Shown here: positions 9,391 to 19,168 of the stretch, piece by piece
How the letters are laid out: each line of letters begins with the position of its first letter
Position numbering within the stretch: the stretch's first letter is position 1
From: Isotricha intestinalis
Taxonomy: Eukaryota; Ciliophora; Litostomatea; Vestibuliferida; Isotrichidae
DNA length: 64,000 nucleotides
Direction of reading: 5' to 3'
Assembly: GCA_023807065.1 (NCBI GenBank)
Contig: JAJJLU010000334.1
Coordinates: 40,298-104,297, forward strand
Position numbers and translations under genes: made by a program
The notes under the pieces: model-generated
What the model was told of the DNA's origin: nothing
Seen by the model: the letters and a program-made list of their open reading frames with translations, nothing else
The model's database searches: none

Positions 9391-11166
9391 ATGAATGATA
9401 AAATTCCTTTAAAATTTACTTGTTTAAATAATGAAGATAAAAATGAAAATATATTTTATTATGAACAATATTCAAGAAAATTAGTTAAAATAACATTAGA
9501 TTCAATTGAAATATATAAAAAGAATAGAGAAAAAATAAAAACCATTACTAATATTCGTATTCCAAGAGAATTAATATTATTTATTTCAATAGATTCCAAT
9601 ATGGAATTAATAAGTATTTTATTTGAAAAAAAAATAGGAAAAAATAAAATTTTATTTATAAATTTAACAACCACTGAAATAATAAAAATAGAATCAAATT
9701 CATATGATTATCTTTTAGGAATGTTTTTTATTAATAATAATAAAAATGAAAATAATAAAAAAGATTATTTAATGATTTATCCACATAAAATCATATTTAA
9801 TTCTATTAATATGTCAGGTAATATAAAACAAATTTCAATTCATAATTCTACCAAGAACACTTTAATTAAAGATTTTTCTTATAATAATAAATATAATTTA
9901 TTATGTTGTGTTAAAACAGATGATACTTTTGATTTTGTTGATTTATCTGAACAAAAAAATTATAATAAATTTTATTCAAAATCTTTTTCTTTTTATCAAA
10001 AAATAAATATTCCAAAATCAAAGCTGACTGAAAATAATCCAATTCATTATCAAAGAGTTTATGAAGGATTTAATTCAATTGAAAAATATATTACAACTCA
10101 ATTTTTTTTACAAAACATTTATAAACAACTTTATTTGATTTGTTTATCATATTTAGATAATAAAATTTATATTCTCCAATTAATATCATTACCTAATAAT
10201 TTTAATAATCTAAAAATCATAGAAATATCACCTCCAAAACTTTCAACATTACAATTTGTAGATAATTTATTAGTCATTCATTCTTTTATGGAAAAAATGT
10301 CTTATATTTATGATATTTCAGATTCTAAATTAATAAATAAAGGTAATATTAAAGATTTTCCTTATCATAAATATTTAAATATAAAAGGAAATTATTTAGA
10401 AGAAAAAAAAGATAAAAGTAGAATATTATATAATATTGTATTTGATTGTGAAAAATATTTTGATCTTAATTATAATAGTCACGTAAATCCTTATTATATT
10501 GGTGAGTTTTTATTTAAAAGAAATGATAATAAAAAAACTATGTTTAAATTAATTTATAATATGATTATTGATAATCAAAAAACTGTTAATATATTAAAAA
10601 TATTTAATTTTTTGAAATTAATTACAAGTAAGGATAATAATTTAGTTATTGACGATAAAAAGACAAAAATTATAACAACAACAGAAGAAATTGGCAATTT
10701 TTGTTTTAAATTATTTTTAGATAAAGATTTATCCCAGAATATAATTAATAATATAATCTTTTTTATGTCTTATTTAAAAAATTTATGGATAAATAAAGTT
10801 CATAAAAATAATAAAAATATATTATCTTACTATGAAGAAATGATTTTAATATTTATTAAAAAACTTGAAAATGTATATGAAATTTTTAATATTTTTGATA
10901 ATAATTATATTTATTATAACACAGATTTTATTTTACAATTAATTTCAAAAAAAATAAATTTTGAAAAATTTGGTATTAATTTACTTATCAAATTAGACGC
11001 TTATGATGAAATATTAGAATATTATTGTAAAAAAGGAGATTTTAGTAAAGTTATTGGTTTTATTAATGAATATCATAATCAATTAAAAAATATTTCATTA
11101 TCTTTACAAAAGCATAAAAATTTAATAAGACAAAATAGAACTTCTATCATAAAACTATTAAAATAA
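9391..11166 (+). CDS. RMC1: RMC1-like regulator of the Mon1-Ccz1 Rab7 exchange factor
   Basis: The 591-residue product resembles RMC1 (C18orf8, Mic1 domain), a beta-propeller plus alpha-helical protein that associates with Mon1-Ccz1 and promotes Rab7 activation on late endosomes. The N-terminal half (to about 320) is beta-rich. The stretch FVDNLLVIHSFMEKMSYIYD, about residues 289-308, aligns with the conserved VVDNLVVVH...VIFDI of animal RMC1. A following segment with YNIVFDCEKYFDLNY fits the next conserved block. The C-terminal half is helical and ends with INLLIKLDAYDEILEYYCKK and GDFSKVIGFINEY, like the Mic1 helical region. Length is close to the family (about 650). TAA ends the gene. No intron is needed. 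Confidence 0.7.
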   Translation: MNDKIPLKFTCLNNEDKNENIFYYEQYSRKLVKITLDSIEIYKKNREKIKTITNIRIPRELILFISIDSNMELISILFEKKIGKNKILFINLTTTEIIKIESNSYDYLLGMFFINNNKNENNKKDYLMIYPHKIIFNSINMSGNIKQISIHNSTKNTLIKDFSYNNKYNLLCCVKTDDTFDFVDLSEQKNYNKFYSKSFSFYQKINIPKSKLTENNPIHYQRVYEGFNSIEKYITTQFFLQNIYKQLYLICLSYLDNKIYILQLISLPNNFNNLKIIEISPPKLSTLQFVDNLLVIHSFMEKMSYIYDISDSKLINKGNIKDFPYHKYLNIKGNYLEEKKDKSRILYNIVFDCEKYFDLNYNSHVNPYYIGEFLFKRNDNKKTMFKLIYNMIIDNQKTVNILKIFNFLKLITSKDNNLVIDDKKTKIITTTEEIGNFCFKLFLDKDLSQNIINNIIFFMSYLKNLWINKVHKNNKNILSYYEEMILIFIKKLENVYEIFNIFDNNYIYYNTDFILQLISKKINFEKFGINLLIKLDAYDEILEYYCKKGDFSKVIGFINEYHNQLKNISLSLQKHKNLIRQNRTSIIKLLK

Positions 11167-11269
11167 TAAATAATCACAATTAATATATATTTTTTAATTT
11201 TTGTAATATGGTTTTATTTAATGAAAATAAATATGATTTTTAAAGAAAAAACTAATAATAAAAAATATT

Positions 11270-11914
11270 TTAATTTATAAGAATTTCATCGCCAATTTCA
11301 ATATTTTCAAACTTATATTTTAAATTTTTAGTTTTTTGAATGCAATAAACATTAAATATATGCAAATCTTCAGGATTTTTTATATTATCTAAATCATGTT
11401 TAATTTCTATATTATTAATATCATTAGTATATCCCATTGTTAAATTATTCGAATAAGATAAAGGAGATAAAATTTTTTTTCTTTGTTTTTTTCTAGAAGA
11501 TAATCTAATTTTTAATATTGAATTTGTTTTTTTTAATTCATTCACATTTTCAAAAGATTCTTTTAAATTTGAATTACTATTTACATTATTTATTGAAGGT
11601 TCTGTACTTTGGTTTTTACTACTTAAATTTAATTTATTAACACTTGATATAAGATTATTTTTTTTATTTTCAAAATAATTATTATTTCTTGTTAAAATTC
11701 TTGGATAATTTAAATTTTTTGGATTTCTTTTAACCAATTTATATGGTAATATTAAATTTTTATTTGATTTTTCTTCTTTCTCGGTAGGGTATATTAATGA
11801 ACTTTTATGTCTTGTTCGTTCGGAATTTATTTTTTCTATATGATTAGTTTGTTTCTTGTTTATTTGTACAAAATGGTTTAATGAAAAATCTTTTTTTAAA
11901 AATTGAAATGCCAT
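11270..11914 (-). CDS. Hypothetical basic low-complexity protein
   Basis: A 214-residue Lys/Asn/Ser-rich protein without a recognised domain. It has a basic patch RKKQRKKILSPLSYSN near the middle, with a Ser-Pro that could be phosphorylated. The C-terminal 50 residues (DLHIFNVYCIQKTKN and then an acidic FENIEIGDEILIN end) are less repetitive and may be the folded part. It is divergent from the 12000 gene across 85 bp. The function is unknown. Confidence 0.55.
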   Translation of the reverse strand: MAFQFLKKDFSLNHFVQINKKQTNHIEKINSERTRHKSSLIYPTEKEEKSNKNLILPYKLVKRNPKNLNYPRILTRNNNYFENKKNNLISSVNKLNLSSKNQSTEPSINNVNSNSNLKESFENVNELKKTNSILKIRLSSRKKQRKKILSPLSYSNNLTMGYTNDINNIEIKHDLDNIKNPEDLHIFNVYCIQKTKNLKYKFENIEIGDEILIN

Positions 11915-11999
11915 TTCAAAAACTAAAATAATTTTTTATTATATTAATTCTTTTATTTCAATTAATTTTTTAATTATATTTCCGAATATTTTTTGTTTC

Positions 12000-12662
12000 A
12001 TGGAAAATTTGAATTGTGTAAATAAAAGAAATTCAAAGAAAAAAAGAGTAAAATTTATTGGGTTAAAAAGAAAAAATTCAGAATGTCAAACTATTATAAC
12101 ATATAATGATATCATTGAAAATAATAATAACAGAAAATATTTATCTAACTTAGAATATATTTTATCATTTTATCAAAGAAAAAAGACTGTGAATAATATA
12201 ATTAAAGGAAAAGAAAATGATAAAATTAAAAAAATTTTTAAAAGAAACACTAAACATTCTCAAATTAAAATTCAAAAAAACAAGGAAAAAAATTGAAACA
12301 AATTTCTTTCTAATTAATGTAATATATCTATTAATTGTATTTATGAAAAATTCTCTCTTGTAATAAATTTTAATAATCAAATCATTAATTATAATAATAA
12401 ATTTAAAAACAATGAGGGTGTATTTTTAACAAGTTGTCAGATTATAATATAAATAAATTTTCTATCAATTAAAAAATATAAACAAAAATTTAATATTTTT
12501 AAGATAAATTCATTAAAACATTTTTTAAAATTTAACTTATTAAATTTAAATGATAATCTCAATTTATATTGTGCTCTAGAAAAATATGAGGAATTATATA
12601 AAAGAAAAAAAGAATTTAAAATAAATATATTAGTCTTTAAAAAAATAAAATGTTTATTTTTA
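12000..12662 (+). pseudogene. Probable pseudogene: one frame with three in-frame stops; 98-residue N-terminal ORF
   Basis: An ATG at 12000 opens a 98-residue basic ORF that stops at TGA (12294-12296). The same frame continues to look coding for 120 more codons, including LNLYCALEKYEELYKRKKEF, interrupted only by TAA at 12315-12317 and TAA at 12450-12452, and ends at TAA 12660-12662. No GT...AG intron removes the stops. TGG to TGA and CAA to TAA transitions would explain all three, so this looks like a recently disabled gene. Near the N-terminus KKKRVKF contains an RVxF-type PP1 docking motif (residues 16-19). Alternatively the 98-residue product is the real protein and the rest is chance. Confidence 0.4.
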
Positions 12663-12762
12663 ATTATATATATATATATAAAATAATCATATATAATAAT
12701 TCTATAATGAGAAACATGTTATAAAAAATTTAAAACTTACCAAATAAAAAAGCTTTGAATAA

Positions 12763-13059
12763 TTATTTGAAATTATTTTTCATACAAAAATTATTGAATA
12801 AAATCATTATTTTTAACATTACTTTCTTTAGTAATATTATTACAAAAAATAATGTTTCTTCTACTATTATAGTGAGAATATTTAAATTTTCATTATTATT
12901 ATCATTTTTATTAATATTAAATTCATTTTCCTCAAATTTAAATATTATTTTCATTTCTTTTTTTTTCAAAATAATAAAAAAAGTGGATTTTCTAAATAAT
13001 TTTCTTATAACTGATTTCTTAGTTGATTTTTTTTTTTTTTCTTTTTCTATTTTTAACAT
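12763..13059 (-). CDS. Doubtful 98-residue ORF
   Basis: The minus strand encodes a 98-residue frame beginning with a Lys-rich run, an Asn/Asp/Glu segment and a hydrophobic tail. The overlapping plus-strand frame of similar length (12755-13063) is its hydrophobic mirror. The minus strand is preferred because its N-terminal 55 residues have the composition of other proteins here. An intron-like GTAAGTTTT...ATTATAG sits further along the minus strand (about 12702-12740), but no frame stays open into it. It may be a gene fragment. Confidence 0.3.
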   Translation of the reverse strand: MLKIEKEKKKKSTKKSVIRKLFRKSTFFIILKKKEMKIIFKFEENEFNINKNDNNNENLNILTIIVEETLFFVIILLKKVMLKIMILFNNFCMKNNFK

Positions 13060-13413
13060 TTAACTTTTTCATTCTATTTATTTTCTCTTACATTCAAACA
13101 ATCTATTTAATATATTATTCAAATGATAATCTTAAATAATTAAGTTTATAATATTATAGCTTTATTTTTTTTTAATTTATAAAAGATTATTTTATTTTTA
13201 ATCAAAAAGTTATTAAAATTTAATGAGAATATTTAATTTAAAAATAATCAAATTTATTAACTGTATATTAACTTAATTAAAATTAATTCATATTAAATTT
13301 TATCACCAATAATTAAATCAAAATTTTATTAACCCTCAATAATAATAAATAATATATAATATTTAACAAAAACAAAATCTAAAAATATATATAAAATTGT
13401 TTATTAACTTGAC
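13060..13413. other. AT-rich spacer, nothing recognised
   Basis: About 350 bp without an open frame, RNA gene or repeat that can be supported. Confidence 0.45.
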
Positions 13414-14001
13414 TCAATTTGAATCATCTTTGTTACTGAGTAATAAATTTTGATATTTATAATAAAAATTTTTTTCAATATATAAATTAAAATTCAAACC
13501 ACAAATAAATTCATATTCCAATTGATTTAACAAAGATAAATCAATTCCACAAATTTTAGAATAATGTTTATTCGTGAAATATTTATCTTCCAATAATTTG
13601 ATAGCTACAATAATACTTATTGATATTAATCTATGAACATTAAAAATTGTCAAAATTATTTTTTGCTTTTTACAATACCGATCTAATAAAATCAAACCTG
13701 AAATTAAAGTAGAATCTTCTATTTTAGAATAATAAGTTATTCTATAAATAAAATCACCGACACTAATTTTTGGTATTTGTTTTAAATTAAAAATTATATT
13801 TTTTTGTTTCTTTAATAAATGTTTAAAATTTTTTTTTAATTTATTTTCAGAAATTAAATTTAATAAAGAAATTGAAATATTGGAATTTAAAATATCATTT
13901 ACTTTTCTTAATTGCTGACATAAATTTTCTTGTTTTCTTAAATATTTTATTTCTGAATTTTCTTCATTTGGAGAACTTGTTTGAGTTTTTTCTTCGAACA
14001 T
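13414..14001 (-). CDS. PHO80-like (P/U-type) cyclin
   Basis: A 195-residue protein whose residues about 75-185 form a single cyclin box of the PHO80/cyclin-P type. IPKISVGDFIYRITYYSKI is followed by a helix with LISGLILLDRYCKKQ, then VHRLISISIIVAIKLLEDKY and a C-terminal GIDLSLLNQLEYEFICGLNF. The order matches this class closely (Leu-Asp-Arg, then the Ala-x-Lys helix, then the Gly-x-Asp helix). The family activates PHO85/CDK5-type kinases in nutrient and cell-cycle control. It resembles the gene at 50225 in domain order, so the two are probably paralogues. The first 70 residues are a Glu/Lys-rich tail. Confidence 0.8.
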   Translation of the reverse strand: MFEEKTQTSSPNEENSEIKYLRKQENLCQQLRKVNDILNSNISISLLNLISENKLKKNFKHLLKKQKNIIFNLKQIPKISVGDFIYRITYYSKIEDSTLISGLILLDRYCKKQKIILTIFNVHRLISISIIVAIKLLEDKYFTNKHYSKICGIDLSLLNQLEYEFICGLNFNLYIEKNFYYKYQNLLLSNKDDSN

Positions 14002-14296
14002 TTTTTATATATATTTTTTTTTGGATTTTTTATTATAAAATCCTTTTAAAGAGTTAAAAATTATTTGTTTTTTTATTATATATTATTTATGAATATAAAA
14101 TTTATTTTTAATATAACTTTTTTAATTTAGAAGTTATATTTAGTATGTTTTTATTCATTTTTATAATTGTTAAATTATTTTTTCTTTGTTTTATTATTAT
14201 ATTATTTATTTTTTATAAATTTCATTATTCAGGATAAAAAAATAAAAAAGAAAATTAATATTTAAAATCAAAATACATTTAAATAAATATAATAAA

Positions 14297-15049
14297 ATGT
14301 CAAAAGAAGATAAATTCATTACAGAGTAAAATAAATGTATTAACATAAACAATAGTCAATTAAATCAAACATTTAAAGATTCAAGAGAAAAAAGAAATTT
14401 AATAATTACAAAAATAAGAAAAGGAAATGATATATTTAATAGGACAGTTCAAAATAAAGAAATAAAAACTCATCCAAAGAAATCAATTTTATTGGAAGAA
14501 TATTTAAAAAGAAATGAATTTAAACCTGAAAGAAGTCATATAAAGAGAAATTATACACCTTATGATAGATTATTATTAACTGATAAAATAGAAAATAATA
14601 ATAATTTTATAAGAAGTAATAGATGTAAATTAAGAGAACAACAGGAAGAAAAATATAAAAATCCTCGTCCACAAAGTAAAAAAATAAATCAACCTAATAT
14701 ATCCAATAATATGAATTCAATTTTAAAAAATAATTTAAATTTCAATAACAATTATAGAAGTATTAGAAGAACTAATTATAAAACTAATAATTGTGATAAT
14801 GCATATGATATTATTTTCCCTAAAAATAATAATAATAATAATAAATCAAATATTATTAAAACGCAAAAAATTCCTATGATTAAAAGATTGAAAAGAGATC
14901 ATGTTAAAGATTTAATGCCTATTAATAATTATGTTAATGAAATTAAAAAAAATGAAAAAAAATATCCAATTAATCCTAATAAAGTTCCTTATGATATTCT
15001 TATTGAAGGAATAAAGGAAAATCAAAAAATATTATATACATATTCTTAA
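14297..15049 (+). CDS. Basic hypothetical protein, two exons
   Basis: Exon 1 (14297-14325) starts MSKEDKFIT. A 30-bp intron (14326-14355, GTAAAA...AATAG) removes an in-frame TAA, and exon 2 continues through DQLNQTFKDSREKRN to TAA at 15049, giving 240 residues. Without the intron the frame has no ATG upstream of the conserved-looking region, so splicing decides the start. The protein is rich in Asn, Lys and Arg, with several basic blocks and a C-terminal PYDILIEGIKENQKILY segment. No domain or family is recognised. Confidence 0.65.
14326..14355 (+). other. Probable 30-nt spliceosomal intron
   Basis: GTAAAATAAATG at the 5' end and AACAATAG at the 3' end. It contains the only stop separating a good ATG exon from the long second exon, and the junction codon becomes GAT (GA plus T). 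Confidence 0.7.
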
Positions 15050-15153
15050 ATAGAAATTTATTTTATTATTTTATTTTTAATTAAATATCATTATTATTTA
15101 TTTAGAAAAAATATTTTTTGAGAAATATTTATAATATTTATCAAAAAAATAAA

Positions 15154-17358
15154 ATGGGATGTACATGTAATAAACAATTAAAATCAGCAACATTAGATAT
15201 AAATGAAGAACAAGAAAATTATAAGAAAGAAAGAGAAGAAAAAAATTTAGATGAAATAAATATTGGAGAAACAATAATAAACGGAAATGAAAATGAAAAT
15301 GAAGAAATAAATGAAAAAAATAATCCTCCTTTAAGAAGTTTGAAAAAAAAAAATGATTTCATTGAAGATGAAATTATTAAAAATTTTTATGAAAAAATAA
15401 ATGAATTAGAAGATTATGAAATATTTCCAAAAGAAACAATTGATACTTTTATGTCTCCGGATTCATTAAATTCATATAATTATTATGAAAATAATAAAGG
15501 AAAATTTAACGAAATTGAAAATTTAAATAATAATAATATTCCAAATTCTTTTAAAATGCCTCCAATAAAAAATAAAAAAACAGAGGAAATTTATCAAGGA
15601 AATTATATTTATGATAAAGATACTGATGATTATAAAAAAATCGGAGAAGGAAAATTAGTTACAAAAGATAAAAGTATGATAATATTAAATTCAGATGAAA
15701 ATATAACTAATTATGAAAATTCAAAAGTTTTTTATAATAATGGAGATATTTTTATAGGAGATATATCTAAAAAATATCCTTATGAAAAAGAAAAAGGAAC
15801 TTTATTTTATAAAGATAATAATAATGATTTTTCTTCTTTTTTGAAATGTGAAAATTATAAATCAAATCCAATAAAAATTAAAAAAGTATTTCCTAATAAA
15901 GATGAATATGAAGGTGATTCAATAATAATTGATAATAAAATTATATTAGAAGGAATAGGAAAATATAAAAGAAAAAGTGATAATTCTATTTATGAAGGTG
16001 AATTTAAAAATAATCAATTTAATGGAAAAGGAAATTTATTTATTCCTTTAGAAAATAATGATAATTATAAAAGTAAAACTATAATTACTAATTGGATTAA
16101 TGGAAATGAATATGGAAAAGGAATTATTAAATTAAAAGATAATAATAATGAAAAAAATATTGATTGTGTTTTCAGATTTGGAAAAATTATATATTCTCTT
16201 GAAAAAGCAAGAAAACCAGTTAAATTTCATAAAAATATTTATAAATTTTTAAATAATAATGAAATTTATCTACTTGCAAAAAATACTAAAATGAAATCTA
16301 TGTTAGAATATTTAAAAGAAAATGGTTCAAAAGATTTAAACTATTTTCAATTTATTGATTTAATTCAAAATGTAAATAAAAGGAAATATAAAAGGCACAA
16401 CTCAAAAATTTTTAATGATAAAATTTTAAAGTTTAAAATATCAAACATTTCAAATATATTAAACAATCAATATAATAATAAAATTTCTTTTATTCCAATT
16501 CAAGCATATAAAACAAATGGAGGACAAGTAGAAGATAGATATAGATATCAAAATATATTTAATCCAAAGAAAACTAGAACTTATACAAGTCATTATCTTC
16601 ATAATAAGAGAAATGATATTGTTATCAATGGAGTTATTAATTATAATATGTTTAAAAAATGTAATGATAATGAAATAGAAAATAAAATAAAGTTATCTCA
16701 AAATGAAAATGAAAATGAATATATCTTATCTGAAATAATAAATCAGCAAGAAAAATACATTAGACCTTTTGAAGAAAATGATAATATTTATCCTGAATGT
16801 GATAAATATAAAGATATTATAGATAATAGAAATTTAATTATAAAGGAAAATATTATTGGGAATGTGAATAATTATTTTTTTTCTATTCATTATATTTCAG
16901 TGTTTATCCCAAAAAAATATAATTATTACAGTTTTATAAATTTACCTTGCCACTTTTTAACTGTTTATATCCATGAAAATGATGATTTAAAATCTGAAGA
17001 AAGTTCAATTGAAATTAATGAAAATATTATTATTCAAAATAAAAAATCAATTGATAACATTTATAATAAATATTCAGAAAACATTTTATTAATTGAAAAA
17101 AATGAAGGATTTTCATATATAGAATTTGATACAAATTCTCAAAGCGATAAAAGTAAGAAATTATTATGTTTAATTGAAATTAATAATATAAATGATAACA
17201 ATAATCCATATATTATATCTTTAAAAAAATATTATCATTTTGGAAGATTTTTAACAGTAAAATTAATTGACCAAAATTCAATGTATGGTACAATAAATTT
17301 AAATTGTATAGATTTTGGTACTATTAATTTTTATGGGGAAGTTTATGAAATAAATTAA
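15154..17358 (+). CDS. MORN-repeat protein with MGCTC acylation-type N-terminus
   Basis: The start is placed at the ATG at 15154, which gives MGCTCNKQ. Gly2 with Cys3 and Cys5 is a typical myristoylation plus palmitoylation sequence, and the 12 codons upstream have no ATG. The 734-residue protein has an acidic N-terminal 130 residues. Beta-hairpin MORN-type repeats follow at about residues 145-345 (patterns such as IYQGNYIYD, YEGDSIIID, SIYEGEFKNNQFNGKGNLF and NGNEYGKGIIKL). The C-terminal half is a long helical and beta region without a recognised domain. MORN repeats commonly mediate membrane or cytoskeleton association, which agrees with a lipidated N-terminus. Family-level function is unknown. 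Confidence 0.75.
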   Translation: MGCTCNKQLKSATLDINEEQENYKKEREEKNLDEINIGETIINGNENENEEINEKNNPPLRSLKKKNDFIEDEIIKNFYEKINELEDYEIFPKETIDTFMSPDSLNSYNYYENNKGKFNEIENLNNNNIPNSFKMPPIKNKKTEEIYQGNYIYDKDTDDYKKIGEGKLVTKDKSMIILNSDENITNYENSKVFYNNGDIFIGDISKKYPYEKEKGTLFYKDNNNDFSSFLKCENYKSNPIKIKKVFPNKDEYEGDSIIIDNKIILEGIGKYKRKSDNSIYEGEFKNNQFNGKGNLFIPLENNDNYKSKTIITNWINGNEYGKGIIKLKDNNNEKNIDCVFRFGKIIYSLEKARKPVKFHKNIYKFLNNNEIYLLAKNTKMKSMLEYLKENGSKDLNYFQFIDLIQNVNKRKYKRHNSKIFNDKILKFKISNISNILNNQYNNKISFIPIQAYKTNGGQVEDRYRYQNIFNPKKTRTYTSHYLHNKRNDIVINGVINYNMFKKCNDNEIENKIKLSQNENENEYILSEIINQQEKYIRPFEENDNIYPECDKYKDIIDNRNLIIKENIIGNVNNYFFSIHYISVFIPKKYNYYSFINLPCHFLTVYIHENDDLKSEESSIEINENIIIQNKKSIDNIYNKYSENILLIEKNEGFSYIEFDTNSQSDKSKKLLCLIEINNINDNNNPYIISLKKYYHFGRFLTVKLIDQNSMYGTINLNCIDFGTINFYGEVYEIN

Positions 17359-17670
17359 ATATTATTATTTTATTTTTTTATTTAAAACTATATATTTTAT
17401 AAAACTTATGTTATTTTGATAATATAATTAATTTCTTCAATTTTTCAATCATTGAGAAAAAAATTATAAATCTCAATAATAAAACTATATTAAATATATA
17501 AATTAGACTTATTTTTTAGAATCATTCCAAAAATTTTATTATTTTAAATTTTATATTTTTAAATTTTATAAATTGTGTTTATTGAATGAAATATATATTT
17601 TTTATAAGTGTTAAATTACTTTATTTATTTAATAATTATATTTACAATTCGTTTATTTTGATAATCATAA
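17359..17670. other. AT-rich spacer between convergent genes
   Basis: About 310 bp. No frame or structure of note. It presumably holds the two 3' untranslated regions. Confidence 0.45.
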
Positions 17671-18249
17671 TTATACATGTTTCAAATTATTAAAATAACT
17701 ATAATCATCATCTCTATTTTCATTATTTTTAATATTATTATAATATGAATTTTTTTTATGAATTGAACATTTGCTATTATTATTTTTAAATTTCCTTAAA
17801 CTGTTGTATTTTTTAAATGATTTATTTGTATATGATTTTTCTGAATTTTGAACAGAATAATCAAAAGGAAAATAAAATTTACTAGTTTCTGTATTTAATT
17901 GAACATTATTTTTTTCAATAGATAAAGAATTTTTTTTTAGTGGCTCTACATCACTATTATAATTCTCAATTAGAATATCAATATTTTTTTCTTTTACATT
18001 TTTATTATTTTTATTTAAAGAATTATTATTCTTAATAGAATATGGAATTTTTGTTTTTAAAATTGGAATATCAATACTATTACAATTTTTAATTTTGAAA
18101 ATATAATTATCTTCTTTTTCATCATTTAATTTATATTGAATAAATATTTTATTCCCTCTACTTGTTTTTGGTTCTTTATTTCCTAAAATTTGACTTTTAT
18201 TAAAATCTAATTGAATATGCTCTTTTTTTATTTCACAACATCCTCCCAT
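17671..18249 (-). CDS. Hypothetical protein with MGGCC acylation-type N-terminus
   Basis: This 192-residue protein begins MGGCCEIKK, a good dual-acylation motif (Gly2 myristoylation, Cys4 and Cys5 palmitoylation). The rest is Asn/Lys/Ser-rich with no recognised domain. A somewhat less repetitive region lies at residues 30-65 (IFIQYKLNDEKEDNYIFKI). It is the third MGxxC-type protein in the first 18 kb, with those at 3832 and 15154. Membrane association is inferred from the N-terminus only. Confidence 0.6.
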   Translation of the reverse strand: MGGCCEIKKEHIQLDFNKSQILGNKEPKTSRGNKIFIQYKLNDEKEDNYIFKIKNCNSIDIPILKTKIPYSIKNNNSLNKNNKNVKEKNIDILIENYNSDVEPLKKNSLSIEKNNVQLNTETSKFYFPFDYSVQNSEKSYTNKSFKKYNSLRKFKNNNSKCSIHKKNSYYNNIKNNENRDDDYSYFNNLKHV

Positions 18250-18382
18250 TTAAATTTTATATTTAATATATTATAAAATACATTAGAAAAAATCTATTCA
18301 AAAATTAAAAATAACTTTTAACTTAAAAATAAAATACATAATTTAATTATTAATTCTAATTAAAAATATTTCAAATAAATAA

Positions 18383-19168
18383 ATGAACCTTATCAATAAA
18401 ATAATTTATTATAATTATAAAAAATTCTTTTTTAATTTAATGAAAAATAAATTAGATTTCTGTCGAATTCAATGGTTAAATAGAGAATTTCTTCCTTTTG
18501 ATTATGCTTTTAAATATAATAAAAACGAATCAAGGTTTACAAGAATTTTTAAAACAATTTTAAATAGTAAAGAAATGAAAAATAATCTTATAGAAAACAA
18601 TACATCTACAAATTCAAATAATTTATTAAGAAATATTCAATCTAAAAATGATATTGATATTAGCAAAATATTAAAAATGGAAGAAAGAAGAAAAACTTTA
18701 ATGATTAAAAATATTCCTAATAAATTTACAGTAAATGATTTTCTAAGAATTTTTTATGAGTTTAATCATAAATTTAATTTATTTTTAATGCCTACAGATA
18801 TTAAAAGAAAAAAAAATTATGGATATGCTTATATTAATTTTATAGAACCTCTTGATATAGTTTATTTTTATTATAAATTTAATGGGAAAAGATGGGCTAA
18901 TACAAATTCAATTAAAATTTGTGAAATTCTTTTTTCAAAAATTCAAGGAAACAAAATAATAAAACATTTTCCAATTAAAAATATATATCTTAATCCAAAT
19001 GTTAATGAAAATGAAAATAATAAATTAATAATAATCCCTTTATGTTATTTAAATATATTTAAAAAAATTTATCCTCAAATAGAAATTAAAATGAGTAATG
19101 TGAAAGCGGATATTTTTTTAATAGAAAAAAATATTTTAGATAATATAAATAATAGTAATTCTATGTAG
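18383..19168 (+). CDS. Mei2-like RNA-binding protein (RRM_2 domain)
   Basis: The 261-residue protein carries the C-terminal type RRM of Mei2-like proteins (about residues 104-195). RKTLMIKNIPNKFTVNDFL is the strongly conserved start of this domain. KKNYGYAYINFIEP is RNP1 in its variant form, and FNGKRWANTNSIKICEI is the characteristic FNGKxW block. In fungi and plants the family regulates meiosis and development through RNA binding. Here only this RRM is clear, and the N-terminal 100 residues are Asn/Lys-rich. It ends in TAG. An inverted repeat lies 21 bp downstream of the stop. Confidence 0.8.
   Translation: MNLINKIIYYNYKKFFFNLMKNKLDFCRIQWLNREFLPFDYAFKYNKNESRFTRIFKTILNSKEMKNNLIENNTSTNSNNLLRNIQSKNDIDISKILKMEERRKTLMIKNIPNKFTVNDFLRIFYEFNHKFNLFLMPTDIKRKKNYGYAYINFIEPLDIVYFYYKFNGKRWANTNSIKICEILFSKIQGNKIIKHFPIKNIYLNPNVNENENNKLIIIPLCYLNIFKKIYPQIEIKMSNVKADIFLIEKNILDNINNSNSM

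Noticed and set aside
12755..13063. Hydrophobic 102-codon plus-strand ORF.
   Set aside because: It is the complement of a Lys-rich minus-strand frame. In this genome complements of Lys/Asn-rich sequence always look hydrophobic (Phe/Leu/Ile).
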